This document shows, in pieces, positions 1 through 9,869 of a stretch of 19,154 bases of DNA (the stretch's first letter is position 1; each line of letters starts with the position of its first letter). This DNA comes from Monoraphidium neglectum (taxonomy: Eukaryota > Chlorophyta > Chlorophyceae > Sphaeropleales > Selenastraceae). The stretch is taken from assembly GCF_000611645.1 (NCBI RefSeq), contig NW_014013255.1, positions 1 to 19,154 of the forward strand, in the 5' to 3' direction. The position numbers were made by a program, and so were the translations under genes. The notes beneath the pieces are model-generated. The model was not told the DNA's origin, searched no databases, and was given only the letters and a program-made list of their open reading frames with translations.

Positions 1-597
1 GCGTTTGGGGGCCTGGATGGCCTCGCGCTTGCCAGCCTCGCCCTTGCGGGCTTGGACGGCGCCGCCGCGGCGCCAACGCAGCCGCCAGCGCCAATCGATC
101 CCGCCACTGTGGCCGCGGCCGCCGCGGCCCCGGACCTTCCAGCGCTGCTGGCATGCCTGCCGCAGCTGGCGCCCGAGACACACGAGCAGCCGCAGCCGCA
201 GCCGCCGCCGCAGGGTGCGCCTCTGCAAGCGGCAAAGCAAACGCAGCCGCCCGCGCCTGCGGACTCGTCCGCTGCCGCGACGCTGGGCCTTGCGGCTCAC
301 GCGCCGCCGCTCCCGCCGCCGCCGCCGCGGTGGGGCGAGCTGCCGGGATTGCCGGCCACAGCCGTGGCCGCGCAGCAGCTGCCGCCAGGCGGCGCATTGC
401 TCCAATTCCAGCAGCAGCAGGACACGCACCCACAGCCGGGGGGGGCGGCAGCAACGAGCGACGGCCCCGCGCCGTGTTCGCCGCCCGCGAAGCGCCGCCG
501 CCTGGACGGCTGCGGCGGCGCCTGCGACTGCGACGGCCAGGCGGTTGTGGCGGGGCTGACGGCGAGCAGCCCCCGCACAGCAATGGTTGACGCCTGA
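1..597 (+). CDS. 3' end of a low-complexity, probably nuclear protein (partial, 5' end outside window)
   Basis: The first reading frame is open from base 1 to a TGA at 595-597, giving 198 residues with no clear initiator, so this is probably the terminal exon of a gene starting upstream. The product is rich in Ala, Pro and Gln with a short Pro run. Near the C-terminus (bases 481-510) it reads PPAKRRRLDG, which resembles the monopartite c-Myc type nuclear localisation signal; a Cys/Gly/Asp-rich patch follows. No catalytic or DNA-binding domain is visible. I preferred this frame because its third positions are strongly G/C and the basic signal falls in it, but two other + frames are also open over most of the stretch, so the frame is not certain. 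A nuclear regulatory protein is an inference from the basic motif and composition only. Confidence 0.45.
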   Translation, partial: AFGGLDGLALASLALAGLDGAAAAPTQPPAPIDPATVAAAAAAPDLPALLACLPQLAPETHEQPQPQPPPQGAPLQAAKQTQPPAPADSSAAATLGLAAHAPPLPPPPPRWGELPGLPATAVAAQQLPPGGALLQFQQQQDTHPQPGGAAATSDGPAPCSPPAKRRRLDGCGGACDCDGQAVVAGLTASSPRTAMVDA

Positions 598-3500
598 CAC
601 GCCCCTGCCGCACGCCTGCGCTCTGCAGCCGCACCCATGCCTTTGTGAACCCTTGTCATAGCCTGTGCTTACGCATTCCATTTTCCTTAGTGCATGGAGC
701 AGCCAAGCCCTGGCCGTCACTCACATTATTCCACAGTTCAGCGAGAGGCGGCGCGCCTGAAGCTGCTCTGCAGCTTCTGGCCCCGGCCCCAACGCTACCT
801 GCGAAGGGCATGCGGGGCCGGCCTGAGATTTGACGCGCTCTCTCCTCCTTCACAAGCGGTTTTGCCCGAGAGAGGGACGGCTCAGTGCCCGCTCACCCCC
901 TCACCTGTCGCATCTGCTCGCATCGCCGCGCTAGCCGGCCGCGAGCGGTGCATTGACTCGCAGGTCTGCGTCGCATCCTAACACTTCGCGTATGATAGCA
1001 AAGCACAGCACAGCATCCCCTCGCCGCGCCGCGCCGTGCGGCCCTCCGCCTGCGGGGCTGGCGCTGCGGTTGGTCGTGTGGGTGGGCATTTCATCAACAG
1101 TGGGCATTCAATACTTTCGACTTGGCGTCGCTCAGGCAGGAGCCGCCGCGCCCGTGATCCCCTTGGCCGGGGCCGCGGTGCGCGCGGCCCGTTTCCTGGG
1201 GCGTGGGGCGCCGTAGCACGCGCCCCGCCGCGGCGCGACTCGGCGCCTTTCCTTGGAGCAAGGCACTCCAAACATTGCGCTACGCAGGTTGCGCCTGCGA
1301 GTGGCGGGGCACAGGCAGCTGGCTGCGGCCCAAAACGCGCTCGGCCACCCGTCAGCAAACAGCTGTCCGGCTCGTCGTCGGACCTCGCTCAAGGGCCCCG
1401 CCGCCGCTGACAGTGCATGTCGGCATCTGGCTGCACTGCCGTGCGCTGCACAGACACGTCTGTGAAACTGGGTGGGTTTGGTGGGGGTATGGAGGACACA
1501 GTGCAGGGCAGCTGTGCATTTTATACTTTGAGGGGCGGCACGATCTAGCCATAGGCAAAACGCCAAGCAGTGCATGCGATATGACGTGTGAGGCGGCTGT
1601 TCCACTGCCCCCGACATGGCTTCAGCGGCGGCAGGCGCCGGTGCCTGGCGCTTGATTGTTGCATGCACTGAGCGGCTTTGCCGGCGCGTCGGGACTGCCC
1701 TACGACCGCTCGTGCATGGGACCGTCAGCACCAGGCGGCCGTCATACTAGAGCTGCTGCACCCCGCTCTTCACCTGCACCCCAACCTCCAACGCTTGCTG
1801 CTTCGTCTGCTGAGCAGCATGGCCCATTGCACTTTGGGTGATTGTGGTAGACTTTTTTCGTAGCGCCCCATGCAGCACGCACGCCACAAATGCTAGTTTA
1901 GACAAGTGCACTGCATCGGCATCGACCGCAGCTGCATGGTGGCCTGCCGACATCCAGCCCAACGTGCGTGCTGCGGCGCCGGTCGCATCATTTGGTGGGG
2001 GCGCCGGCCGGTGCTCCCATGCAACTTTTGCATCCTGCATGTGTTTCGAAATTCTCCCCTGCCAGCCAGTCACACTCCAGAGCTTCACGGTGCGACCAAC
2101 ACGGCGTGCCCGTGCACGCACGCTCGCTCGCTCGCGTGCACCAAAGCTGGGCGCCACCCCAGCCGCCCTGCTTTGTCGTGGCCCCTGGTGCCCCGCCCAA
2201 TGTCCATTTCATGCGCCCCGCCTCGGTGGTTTTTTGTTCCACACACCCCATGTGATGGAACGCTACATACCCTTTTTTGCCGCATGAGACCCACCTTGCC
2301 CACAACACGTGTGTGGCAAGCTGAGCGGTCAGATTCCTGGCGCCCATGCACCTGCAACTGCCCCACTCTCTGTCATCCTTCCAGCCCGCGATATGCCCTG
2401 CACCCTGGGAGCTTGCTTTTGGGCGTGGATGCGTCTCCTGTCAGACTGCCGCCACGCTCTTGTAACGAGGCGCCCTGCGGATTGGGATGGGGCTTGCACA
2501 TGCACCTGGGGGCAGCTGGTCGTCTATCAGGACTGCAGTCAGACCTGGGGGCGAATCCACCATGCTGCTGGTGAACCGCCAACATTGGTGCCGTGCAGGT
2601 GACCTGCAACCTGGCAGTCAGAGCATTGCTGCCGAATTGCGTCCCTGTGTAACGGTCGCGCCATTGTCATGCCGTGTATCGTGTCTGTGTAAGGGACCTG
2701 ACGGCAGATCTGTGCTCATGGCTTCTCCCGAAGCCTGCATGCACCGGGCTGCTTTCCGTGCGAGATGCTGTCTGGGCGTGCATCGGTTTGTGCGCCCGTG
2801 CGCTTGTGCGCATGGCCGCGCGCAAACATGAAGCAAGGACCGCAGCAAATCTGGAAGTTGAGATGTCTCAAAGACGCGCTTGACCACAGGGCATGCATGG
2901 CTTGTGCAGAGTCGCTCAGCCAACCTCGCTCCTTCACTCACCGCCAGTGGCTGGCCAACGAGTTTTCAAGAGCCCGATTTCGTGGACTGCCGTTGCGGGC
3001 TTTATCTTTGTGAATCTGCCAGAAACGACTGCGAAAGCTCCATCTGATACTTTTTGGCGCTTTCCTAACTCAACAGAACCTGTGAACCTCATTTGGAACA
3101 GCGCCCGCAGCCACCCAAAGCGAGTGCAGGAGCAACAACAAAGCGTATCGAAACTTCTGCAAAGTTTATTGAGACCATAACCGTGTCACGCAAACAACCA
3201 GCACAGTTACCGTGGGGCAGCACGTCACCCACCTTTTGGAAGGGCCGACGTCTCTTTTCATACGAGCGTCAATTCAGCGTCAAAATATGTCATAAGCGCT
3301 CTCTTCTGCACGACGAGCAGGAACCATACAGAAGCCAGAACGTGGTCGGGGCTCATGCGGAGAGGCGGGCTCTTGCTGGCGATGCTGGTTGCTACTGCAG
3401 GTGATAAATAGAAACCAACATTAGTATATTTCTGTGTCAGCGGCGTGTAGTGTTGACCATGCCGACGAGAGATCCGTGATGTGCATGCCCGATCGGAGGT

Positions 3501-3649
3501 CGTGCGATCAGTGCTGTACGTGGGTGATAATGCATCCAGAACGCGTTTGAGGATCCCACAGGCCGTTGAGCCGGGAACTCCCTTCGTTCCTGCCCGCTGA
3601 AGCGTGCCTTCATTCCTCCCGCGCTCGTTCTCGCCGCTTTGCTGCGCAG
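598..3649. other. Gene-poor stretch, no supported coding region
   Basis: I see no recognisable domain or coherent exon chain on either strand. Open frames here are short, overlap each other on both strands and have unlikely composition (scattered Cys, His and Trp). The left part presumably holds the 3' UTR of the first gene, though the nearest TGTAA pentamers on the + strand (2461-2465 and 2648-2652) are about 1.9 kb from its stop codon. The segment from about 3000 to 3500 is visibly more AT-rich than its surroundings and could hold promoter sequence for the FAS1 gene. Short tetranucleotide runs (GCTC, near 2120) are the only repeats noticed. Confidence 0.5.
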
Positions 3650-3750
3650 CCACCGCCGCTGCGCAATCCCCGCTGCTGTCGACCTGCAAGTCGGTCACCG
3701 ACTTTGTGGCAGGCACCTCATCACAGGCGTTTCCGCGGGCCGGCACCACT
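3650..3750 (+). CDS. Candidate upstream exon of the FAS1 gene (signal-peptide end plus start of FAS1)
   Basis: Between an acceptor-like GCTGCGCAG (3641-3649) and a donor GTGAGC (3751-3756) lies 101 nt. It reads in frame as Thr-Ala-Ala-Ala-Gln, then SPLLSTCKSVTDFVAGTSS and so on. The Ala-Ala-Gln stretch resembles the end of a signal peptide, and SVTDFVAGTS resembles the first helix of a FAS1 domain. It ends in phase 0, as the next supported exon (4103) requires. Against it, only about 21 residues would separate SVTD from the FCPT segment, where FAS1 domains usually have about 35, and I found no convincing ATG exon upstream. The opposite strand is open over the same bases. The call is weak. Confidence 0.28.
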
Positions 3751-3966
3751 GTGAGCAGAGATTGTGGAGGAATGTCGGCGTGCGTGGGGAGGGAGCCTGC
3801 ACCGAGTGTGACGATGGCGTCAGCAGCAGTCTGTAGTGGTACTGCATCAATGCATGCAAATGCGAATTCGAAGCCACCAACAAGTCTCACGGGGAACCCA
3901 TGCCCACAGGTGGTGCTGTCTGCAGCAGTATCTCTCACGCTCTCAGCGCTGCTTCTTAATCCTTTC

Positions 3967-4011
3967 ACACGAGCCTGGATGGCTCCCGAAGCAGGCGGAC
4001 GTGGGACGCTG
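3967..4011 (+). repeat. Short dispersed repeat, copy 1
   Basis: About 45 bp beginning CACGAGCCTGGATGGCTCC and ending GTGGGACGCTG closely matches 9238-9283 in the same orientation, with roughly seven substitutions and one single-base gap. Weaker similarity continues about 20 bp to the right (a shared CCTA-TCC pattern). No terminal inverted repeat or target-site duplication is visible. It could be a remnant of a mobile element or a shared regulatory element. Confidence 0.5.
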
Positions 4012-4102
4012 TGAAACATCCTAGTCCTGTTACTGATCGTTGGCGCACGCAGTATGCACCAAACTCCATGTCGTCCCCACCCTGCATTTTTATCTCCCCC
4101 AG

Positions 4103-6835
4103 TTCTGCCCTACTGTGGACGCGTTCGACAAATTCGCCAAGGCCTCGGGTGCGCAGGGGCCCCAACATGCACGCTCCGCTCGCGCCGCCCTGCTCCGCCT
4201 CTGGTCCCCCAGAGTCCAGTGCTTCCCTTTCCTCCCTCACTCTTCGATCAACACGCATCCGCCTCTCAACGCGCACGCCACGCAGGCTACCAGTCCTGGG
4301 CGGGCCTCTTCTCGGACGCCCAGGCCAACCCCAGCGCCTGGAAGCCCTACCTCCGGCGGCTGATGTCATACGCCTACGTGCCGGCCCTGGCACCCATCTC
4401 GGTCATGCCGCAGGGCTCCTCAACCTTGACCACGTCCCTGGCGGACTCCCCGCAGTCCGGCGTGAGCGCGAGCAGCGCGTACGCGACCCTGAACATCAAG
4501 GTCGCGAAGAAGGGCAGCGTGACAATCTCGTTCACGCGCGGCGGCGGGGGCGCCGCGAACGGGAAGGCCAAAGTGACGGACCCGGACCTGCTCACGACGG
4601 CCTGTGAGTGCTGCGTTCGCCAGTGAATGCGTGACAGGCGGGCGGTGCTTGGGTTTCTGGAGGGGTTTTGGAAATAGGATTTCATTCATTCGAGAGCTGC
4701 TGCGTTGCTGCGGAGCACGCCAGCCTGACAACGAACTTGTCCTGCACACAGCACACACCCTGCACATGCTGCGGCCGGCTGAGCGACTCACCGGCCCAAC
4801 CCTTGCGCCCCGACGCTGCTTCTTGCAGCCGCAGTGGTCCACGGGGTGAATGCGGTGCTGATGCCGCCCATGACCTTCCACACGCTGCGGCACGCCTCCA
4901 GAACCCTGAAGAATGTCAGGGGCACGGTGAGGGAGATTTTTGGTGGGGCGCTCTTTCTCATTTCTCAAGGCAATGTAAGAATCACAGGCCTAAACGCTCG
5001 CAATGTGTGTGCAGAAAGGCCTGGCAGCTGGGGAGTGAGCCCCCAGCTGATGAGCCCTGGGCGTTTCGAGGCTCGGTGATTGGCAGCACTGTGCAGCATG
5101 GCACGTCGCTGCAATGCGGGCACAGACGCCCCCTCCCCTGCCCAACTGGACCGCTGACGGCCCGTGGTGTGCCCTGCTGCATTGCTTTGCAGGCACGCAT
5201 CATGAGCAAGATCATGAAGGAGCAAATCAGGACGGCTAACACCTGGGCCACTGTGAGAGAAACTCTGTTCACGCAAGGAGGCCGGACAGCGCCAGTGTGG
5301 GGTTGTGCATAGAACCTCAAACCAGCTCGGGCAACAAGGCAGGCTCGTTGCTCCATGCAAGCCCCAGGGTTGAGGCGTGTGCGCATGCACCCGTCACTGG
5401 TCCCCCTGCCATCTCGCTTACCCTGCCGCGCCCATGCCTGCGCTTGCGCCTGTGCGCAGGTGGTGATGCCGACAGACGCGGCCTGGAAGGCGATCACGTT
5501 CAAAGGCAAGAGCAGGGTGCCGGCCTGGGTGGGCAACATCACCACAAACGACGTGTTGAAGGACAAGGCGCTGATGGAGGCGATGATGAAGGTGAGATCG
5601 GGATCTTGTGCATGGTGCAGATCCGACCGCAAATCTTGCGGTTCTGACCTGGTCACACGTGGGGTCTGTCACAGGCTCGCAGCGGGGGCAAGGGCTGGCG
5701 GTATGAATGGGCTTGACCGGGTCGCTGGCGTCGGGTGTAGTCAGCCACCCCTTGAAGAACGTTTTCCGATGCGACAGCAGCGCAACTGCCGGCGTCTGCG
5801 CGCTCCTTCTGCCCCCTCAGTACTCGACCATCAAGATGCCCACCTGGGATGGGGCCGAGGTGCTGACGTACTCGTCCCTGTACAAGATCTGGCAGCTCTC
5901 GGGCGGCCAGAACTTCATCAGCATGCCGACGTCCCTGGTGGCGGGGCCAACGCAGCGGGCTTTCTACACGTGAGCGTGCTGCGCCAGCTGTCAGGGTTGT
6001 TGCACGCTACTGTATGGGAATCTATGAATGATGGCGTCACAGGGCGAGGCCCCCGGGCGGATGGTGCCTGGCCGGACTTGCATACGGGGAGCGCACGGAA
6101 ATTGTGCAACCGCCCACGCCGATTGGGTGGGACGGGGCCGTGATGCGCCGTGCAGTGCTTGGCGGGCGGGGCTGGCCCGGCATAGTTCGGGCTTGTTCGG
6201 TGTCCGGGGTGGATTGGTGCACGGCTGTAGAAGGTACAAAAAGGGTGCAGGGAAACCGCATGTAGCACTGTTCAGCCAACCAGCTGACCGACCCGCCCGA
6301 CACAACGATTTGCAGGTATGACGCCGGCTCAGACAAGCTCTATGCAGTCGGCGGCCGCAACATGCGCGGCGCCCTGGTCGCGGCCGACGACAACTCCTAC
6401 ATGCCAGGCGCGGAGATCTCCAAAAAGACCGTGTTTGCGGGGTGCTCCAGCGTGCTGGTCTTGGACGGTTATGTGCCCCTCCCAGACCGGGTGAGCGCTG
6501 GTTGGGCCAGGGGGCTGTCAGGCACGCTGGAGAGTGCCCAGCGCGCCACGCGGTGCGCTTGGATGGAGTTATCAAAATCAGGCGGCGTCTGCCAATGCGC
6601 CGGCGGGCTGTTGATGTGAGCAGCGTGGCGGCTCGTCGTGCTGCAAGATGAAGCAGGGCGCGCGAGCAGCTGAGCCACTGGGCACTGGCCAGGCGCGCGG
6701 CGGCTGCATCGCCGTCATTCATTGCAGGCGCCGGCCCTCTCACCCCTCTTGCCCGCCCGCTCTGCTTTGCCCTGACGACTCATCGCCCTGCAGACCGGCC
6801 TGACAAAGTACGACAAGCGGAAATCAAATCGGTGA
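4103..6835 (+). CDS. Fasciclin (FAS1) two-domain protein, probably secreted or cell-surface; 5' end unresolved
   Basis: Eight exons join in consistent phase: 4103-4148, 4286-4603, 4829-4926, 5193-5252, 5460-5591, 5821-5969, 6316-6490 and 6794-6835, giving 339 residues and a TGA at 6833-6835. Introns are 137-346 nt with GTGAGN or GTGCG donors and CAG acceptors. FAS1 domain 1 covers visible residues 1-137: FCPTVDAFDKF corresponds to the family's TVFAPTDDAF segment, and VVHGVNAVLMPP to the closing VHVIDxVLLP. Domain 2 covers about 141-324: TWATVVMPTDAAWKAI, then LKDKALMEAMMKYS, closing with SSVLVLDGYVPLP. A short basic tail follows. FAS1 proteins are extracellular or membrane-anchored adhesion modules, so a cell-wall or matrix role is inferred. 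The domain 1 N-terminal helices and any signal peptide must lie upstream of 4103. No C-terminal GPI-type hydrophobic segment is seen. Confidence 0.8.
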
Positions 6836-6844
6836 CAGATGGGT

Positions 6845-6879
6845 GTCAGGTGACGTTCGGTCACTGAAGGTCACCTGAC
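6845..6879. repeat. Strong inverted repeat (hairpin) just after the FAS1 stop codon
   Basis: The 10-bp arms GTCAGGTGAC (6845-6854) and GTCACCTGAC (6870-6879) are perfect reverse complements. Inside them a G-G mismatch is followed by three more pairs (TTC/GAA), leaving a small loop. The left arm starts nine bases after the stop codon, so the structure would lie at the start of the 3' UTR. It could affect mRNA stability or 3'-end processing, or be a palindromic protein site. No function can be assigned from sequence alone. Confidence 0.75.
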
Positions 6880-9237
6880 GCAGGTTCGATTCCTCTTGAG
6901 AGCTGCGAAGCGTCATTCTTTGCTGCCCTGGTCGGCTGACGGGTTGCTTCTCCTCTGATGGCGGGGGCAGCACTGAGCTCTGTGCGCCCCTGCGCTGCGG
7001 CGCCGACATGCGCGAGACGGGACTTGCGCGCAGCGCCGGCCAGCACAGGGCGTGCCGGATTCCTCCTCAACCTTACTGAACAAGACATCACGGAAAGAAC
7101 CCTGACATATTCTTTGCTTGTTCTGGCGGGGATTCTGGCGGGGGGAGCCTCAACGATCGAGTGATCTGTGCATGACAGCGCGAGAGTGCGGCTCGCCCCA
7201 GCAGCTTCCCGGGCCGCCACCACGCGCGGCTGCTCTGCAGTGTGGCGAGCTTGTGCACGTGTGCGCGTCGCCCTCTCAGCGCCTCCACGCAAGCCTCCCG
7301 ATCACCTCAACGTGTTTCTTTTGATGGCACTGCAGGCAGCCCCGCATCGCCCCCGCAGCTTTGCTCGCAATGCTTCCGATCCATTTCGGCGGCACGCAAC
7401 CTGCTGCCTTCTATCTTGGTCCCTGCTCGGCTTGTTGTCGCGCTGACCGCCGGATCAACGCCCATGCTCGGCGCCGCCCGCTGTAGCAGCACCAGCCCCT
7501 GCCCTTCTTTTCGCATCCGCCGTCGGGTCTCACTGCGCCGTGGCCATGCAGGCAGGCGAGGGGGCACCGGACTGACCCTCACTACTTTCATCTTTTACTG
7601 CACGCCTGTTGCATGTTGCACATTACATCCTGTGCCATTCACCCTGGGTCTGACAAGAGCCATGGCGGACACGCGCGCATCATGCACATGTGCCTGCATC
7701 CTCCCGGGTCAGCCGTGGGCGCAGCGCCTTTCCACCCCTTCACCCGTCCGCATGTGTGGTCGGGCGCCTGCAGCACGGTGGTTATTGTTGCTTGTTGCTG
7801 ACGCTGTTGATAGCAAGCAGGCAGGACAAATGTATCTCGCAGCTGTCTGCTGCGGCCAGCACAGTGCCTTTGCTCACCCATCACTTCCCTTTTACACATG
7901 TTTGACCTGATTAGGGTTGACCAACCGCAGACATCCTCTTGGATGGGTCATACCTTGGCACGCGCCGGCGAGAGCAGCCGCTGCACGCCCCATCACTGCT
8001 GATCAAGATTGTTGACACACCATATTCTGATTAGATTGGGCGGCGCTTTCCTGACCGCCCCGGTGCCCTGTTGTGCTGCCGCAACTTGCATCCAGCCCGA
8101 GGCTACCTAACCCACCTGCAAGCGAGCGGCGCGAGGCTTTGGCGGGCGGCTGACGGGCTGGCAACAGCAGCTGACGGGAGTCACCAGAGCGAGGGGCAGA
8201 GCAAGCTGCTTGGCCACCATCTCTTCCGCGCCCAGCCCCTCATTGAGCCCGGGAAGCCAGCGATGCCGTCCCACAGCAACCGCCATTTGTCACATCCCTG
8301 CCTTCTTTGCTGCAACATTCAACATATTCTGTCGGTGGGCGAAGCTAACCCCACCAGCGCATCTCCTGCCATCCCCTTGGATTTGACATGTAAACTGCTT
8401 TCTCAGAAACAGCAGCAAACGTGGGATGTCATCTTTTGATTTGGATACAGTAAAGTCTCTTTACCCTGACCAGGTTCAAGAAGTTGTGACATCTTCTGAA
8501 ACAGTCAACCCAAGCCTCTGGCCCCCATATTGTAGGTTATGGCACTTGGATGTTGAATATGCAATGTAGCAACTTGGACATATGCCGGTCAGCAAATCGA
8601 TGCAGTGCCCTCGAGCCACTCTTCAAAATGCAATGCAACCGGGGCAAAAATCAGCAGATTCAGGCCAAATGCTGCTCAGTTGCCAGCCCTCTCCTCCCTC
8701 CAGTTCCTCTGGCCTGGCATTGGGCAAAATTATTGATGAATTCTTTAATCAGCCTCATCCATGGCCTTGTTTTGCTGCTGGCAGACGTGTGTCTCGTGCT
8801 CATCACCAATAACTTCTTTTTGAAAGCCACCTGCCTTTGTCATTCCCTGGTCGAATTATTGCGTATCTTGAGATCAGCGCACCTGGCAGGCATGCAGGCG
8901 CGCCCGAAATCATACAGTGCAGAACTGGCTGGCGCGCAGATTGGCTGACCGTTCGTTCGTGAGAGCGGGCCCTGCAGTCGGCGACAGCACAGGCCAACAC
9001 AGCATAGGACTCCCGTGCTGCTCAACTCGCCGCCTTCCCCGAGCTTGTAGAAGACTGCGCAGCCTCAATGTGCTCCATGACATCCATTTATTTAGACCCA
9101 AGTGCTTGAACTCAGGTAGCCGGCAGTGCAGCCAGGCTGAAGCTCTGCTGTCGCTGCAGCAGACATGTGGCGAGCGTGATGGACTGCGATGGGCGCAGTC
9201 AGGTGCTTGAGTGAACGGGACCTCATTTCTACAGTGT
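6880..9237. other. Gene-poor stretch after the FAS1 gene
   Basis: No domain, exon chain or RNA gene could be supported here on either strand. The FAS1 3' UTR must occupy the left part; the only good TGTAA pentamer on the + strand is at 8389-8393, about 1.55 kb after the stop, so that assignment is doubtful. From about 8280 to 8880 the sequence is clearly more AT-rich than elsewhere. Open frames such as 7242-7910 (+) and 8550-8948 (+) look like chance frames: Cys-rich or biased composition, no motif and no matching splice pattern. Confidence 0.45.
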
Positions 9238-9283
9238 ACACGCAGCCTGGGTGGCTCCAGAAGCGGGCGATTGTGGGACGCTG
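9238..9283 (+). repeat. Short dispersed repeat, copy 2
   Basis: This stretch begins ACACGCAGCCTGGGTGGCTC and ends TTGTGGGACGCTG, matching copy 1 at 3967-4011 in the same orientation with about seven substitutions and a one-base gap. It lies in sequence downstream of the - strand ankyrin gene A, outside any supported exon. Confidence 0.5.
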
Positions 9284-9586
9284 CAACAACCCAGCCTAAT
9301 CCGGACCAGCACGCACTGTGGGACCCGGTGCACGCGTGCTTTCACAGCAAGAACAGCATGCAGCCACCTAAATCTTTCTCAAACAACTTTGATGCTTCAA
9401 AGCCCAGTCCTATAAGCCTGGATGGCAAACAAATCCGCTGCTGCTGTATGCTGCAGCAATGCTACAAGAGGACAGACCAACATGCTTGCCACCCCATAGG
9501 CAATGACATCACCGCCGCCCGCGGCTCCGCTTGCCACCGCTCGCTCCCGCCGCCGCCTGCCGCGTCATCTCGCCACTGCGGCCGCC

Positions 9587-9760
9587 TCAGCCGCCGCCGC
9601 CCTTGCGGCTGCCCGTGGTGCCCGCGCGCATCCCAGCCGCAGCCGAGGGCACATAGTCACTGTCGCCACTGTCGTCCTTTGATGTGTCACCCTCATCCTC
9701 GGACCCGTCGCCCCTGCCTGACCCCTCCACCCTCCGCTGCCGCTTGCAACTCACTCCGCC
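9587..9760 (-). pseudogene. Out-of-frame basic/acidic tail resembling the C-terminus of gene B
   Basis: In a different frame from the gene A stop at 9693, this segment reads CKRQRRVEG, then SGRGDGSEDEGDTSKDDSGD, SDYVPSA and onward to a stop at 9587. Gene B ends in frame with RKRPRGEPEDVGDESEDGT. Both have a basic cluster followed by Gly/Asp/Glu/Ser repeats, so this may be the ancestral C-terminus, now separated from gene A by a frameshift or joined by an unrecognised splice. The similarity is compositional as well as positional and is therefore only suggestive. Confidence 0.35.
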
Positions 9761-9834
9761 GCGCCGCATGGGCGCGCCGGCTGCGCCGCCCGCCAGACGA
9801 GGTCGCCTGGCGCGTCTGCAGCTCCTGCCGCGGG

Positions 9835-9869
<35 letters not shown>

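Noticed and set aside
1132..1731. 199-codon open frame on the - strand
   Set aside because: Composition is Arg/Cys/His-rich and irregular, no motif is present, and other frames overlap it. It looks like a chance frame in GC-rich DNA.
2461..2652. TGTAA pentamers as poly(A) signals for the first gene
   Set aside because: They are about 1.9-2.1 kb from its stop codon with nothing to connect them; pentamers are common by chance.
3258..4019. 253-codon open frame on the - strand as a gene
   Set aside because: It has no recognisable domain, its start lies in the dispersed repeat, and the + frame opposite has a FAS1-like segment. Kept only as a finding.
6880..6910. T-arm-like CAGGTTCGATTCCT suggesting a tRNA gene
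   Set aside because: The arm pairs at only about four of five positions and no matching acceptor, D or anticodon arm lies upstream; the neighbouring sequence forms the hairpin instead.
7242..7910. 222-codon open frame on the + strand after the FAS1 gene
   Set aside because: It lacks a domain, has scattered Cys and Trp, and several overlapping frames are equally open. It is probably 3' UTR or intergenic.
8550..8948. 132-codon open frame in the AT-rich segment
   Set aside because: It shows a few hydrophobic stretches but no family motif, splice pattern or neighbour link.
9718..9754. 37-nt intron (GTGAGT to GGTCAG) that would join gene A to its basic/acidic tail
   Set aside because: It restores the frame arithmetically, but all other introns here are 82 nt or longer; a frameshift is more likely.
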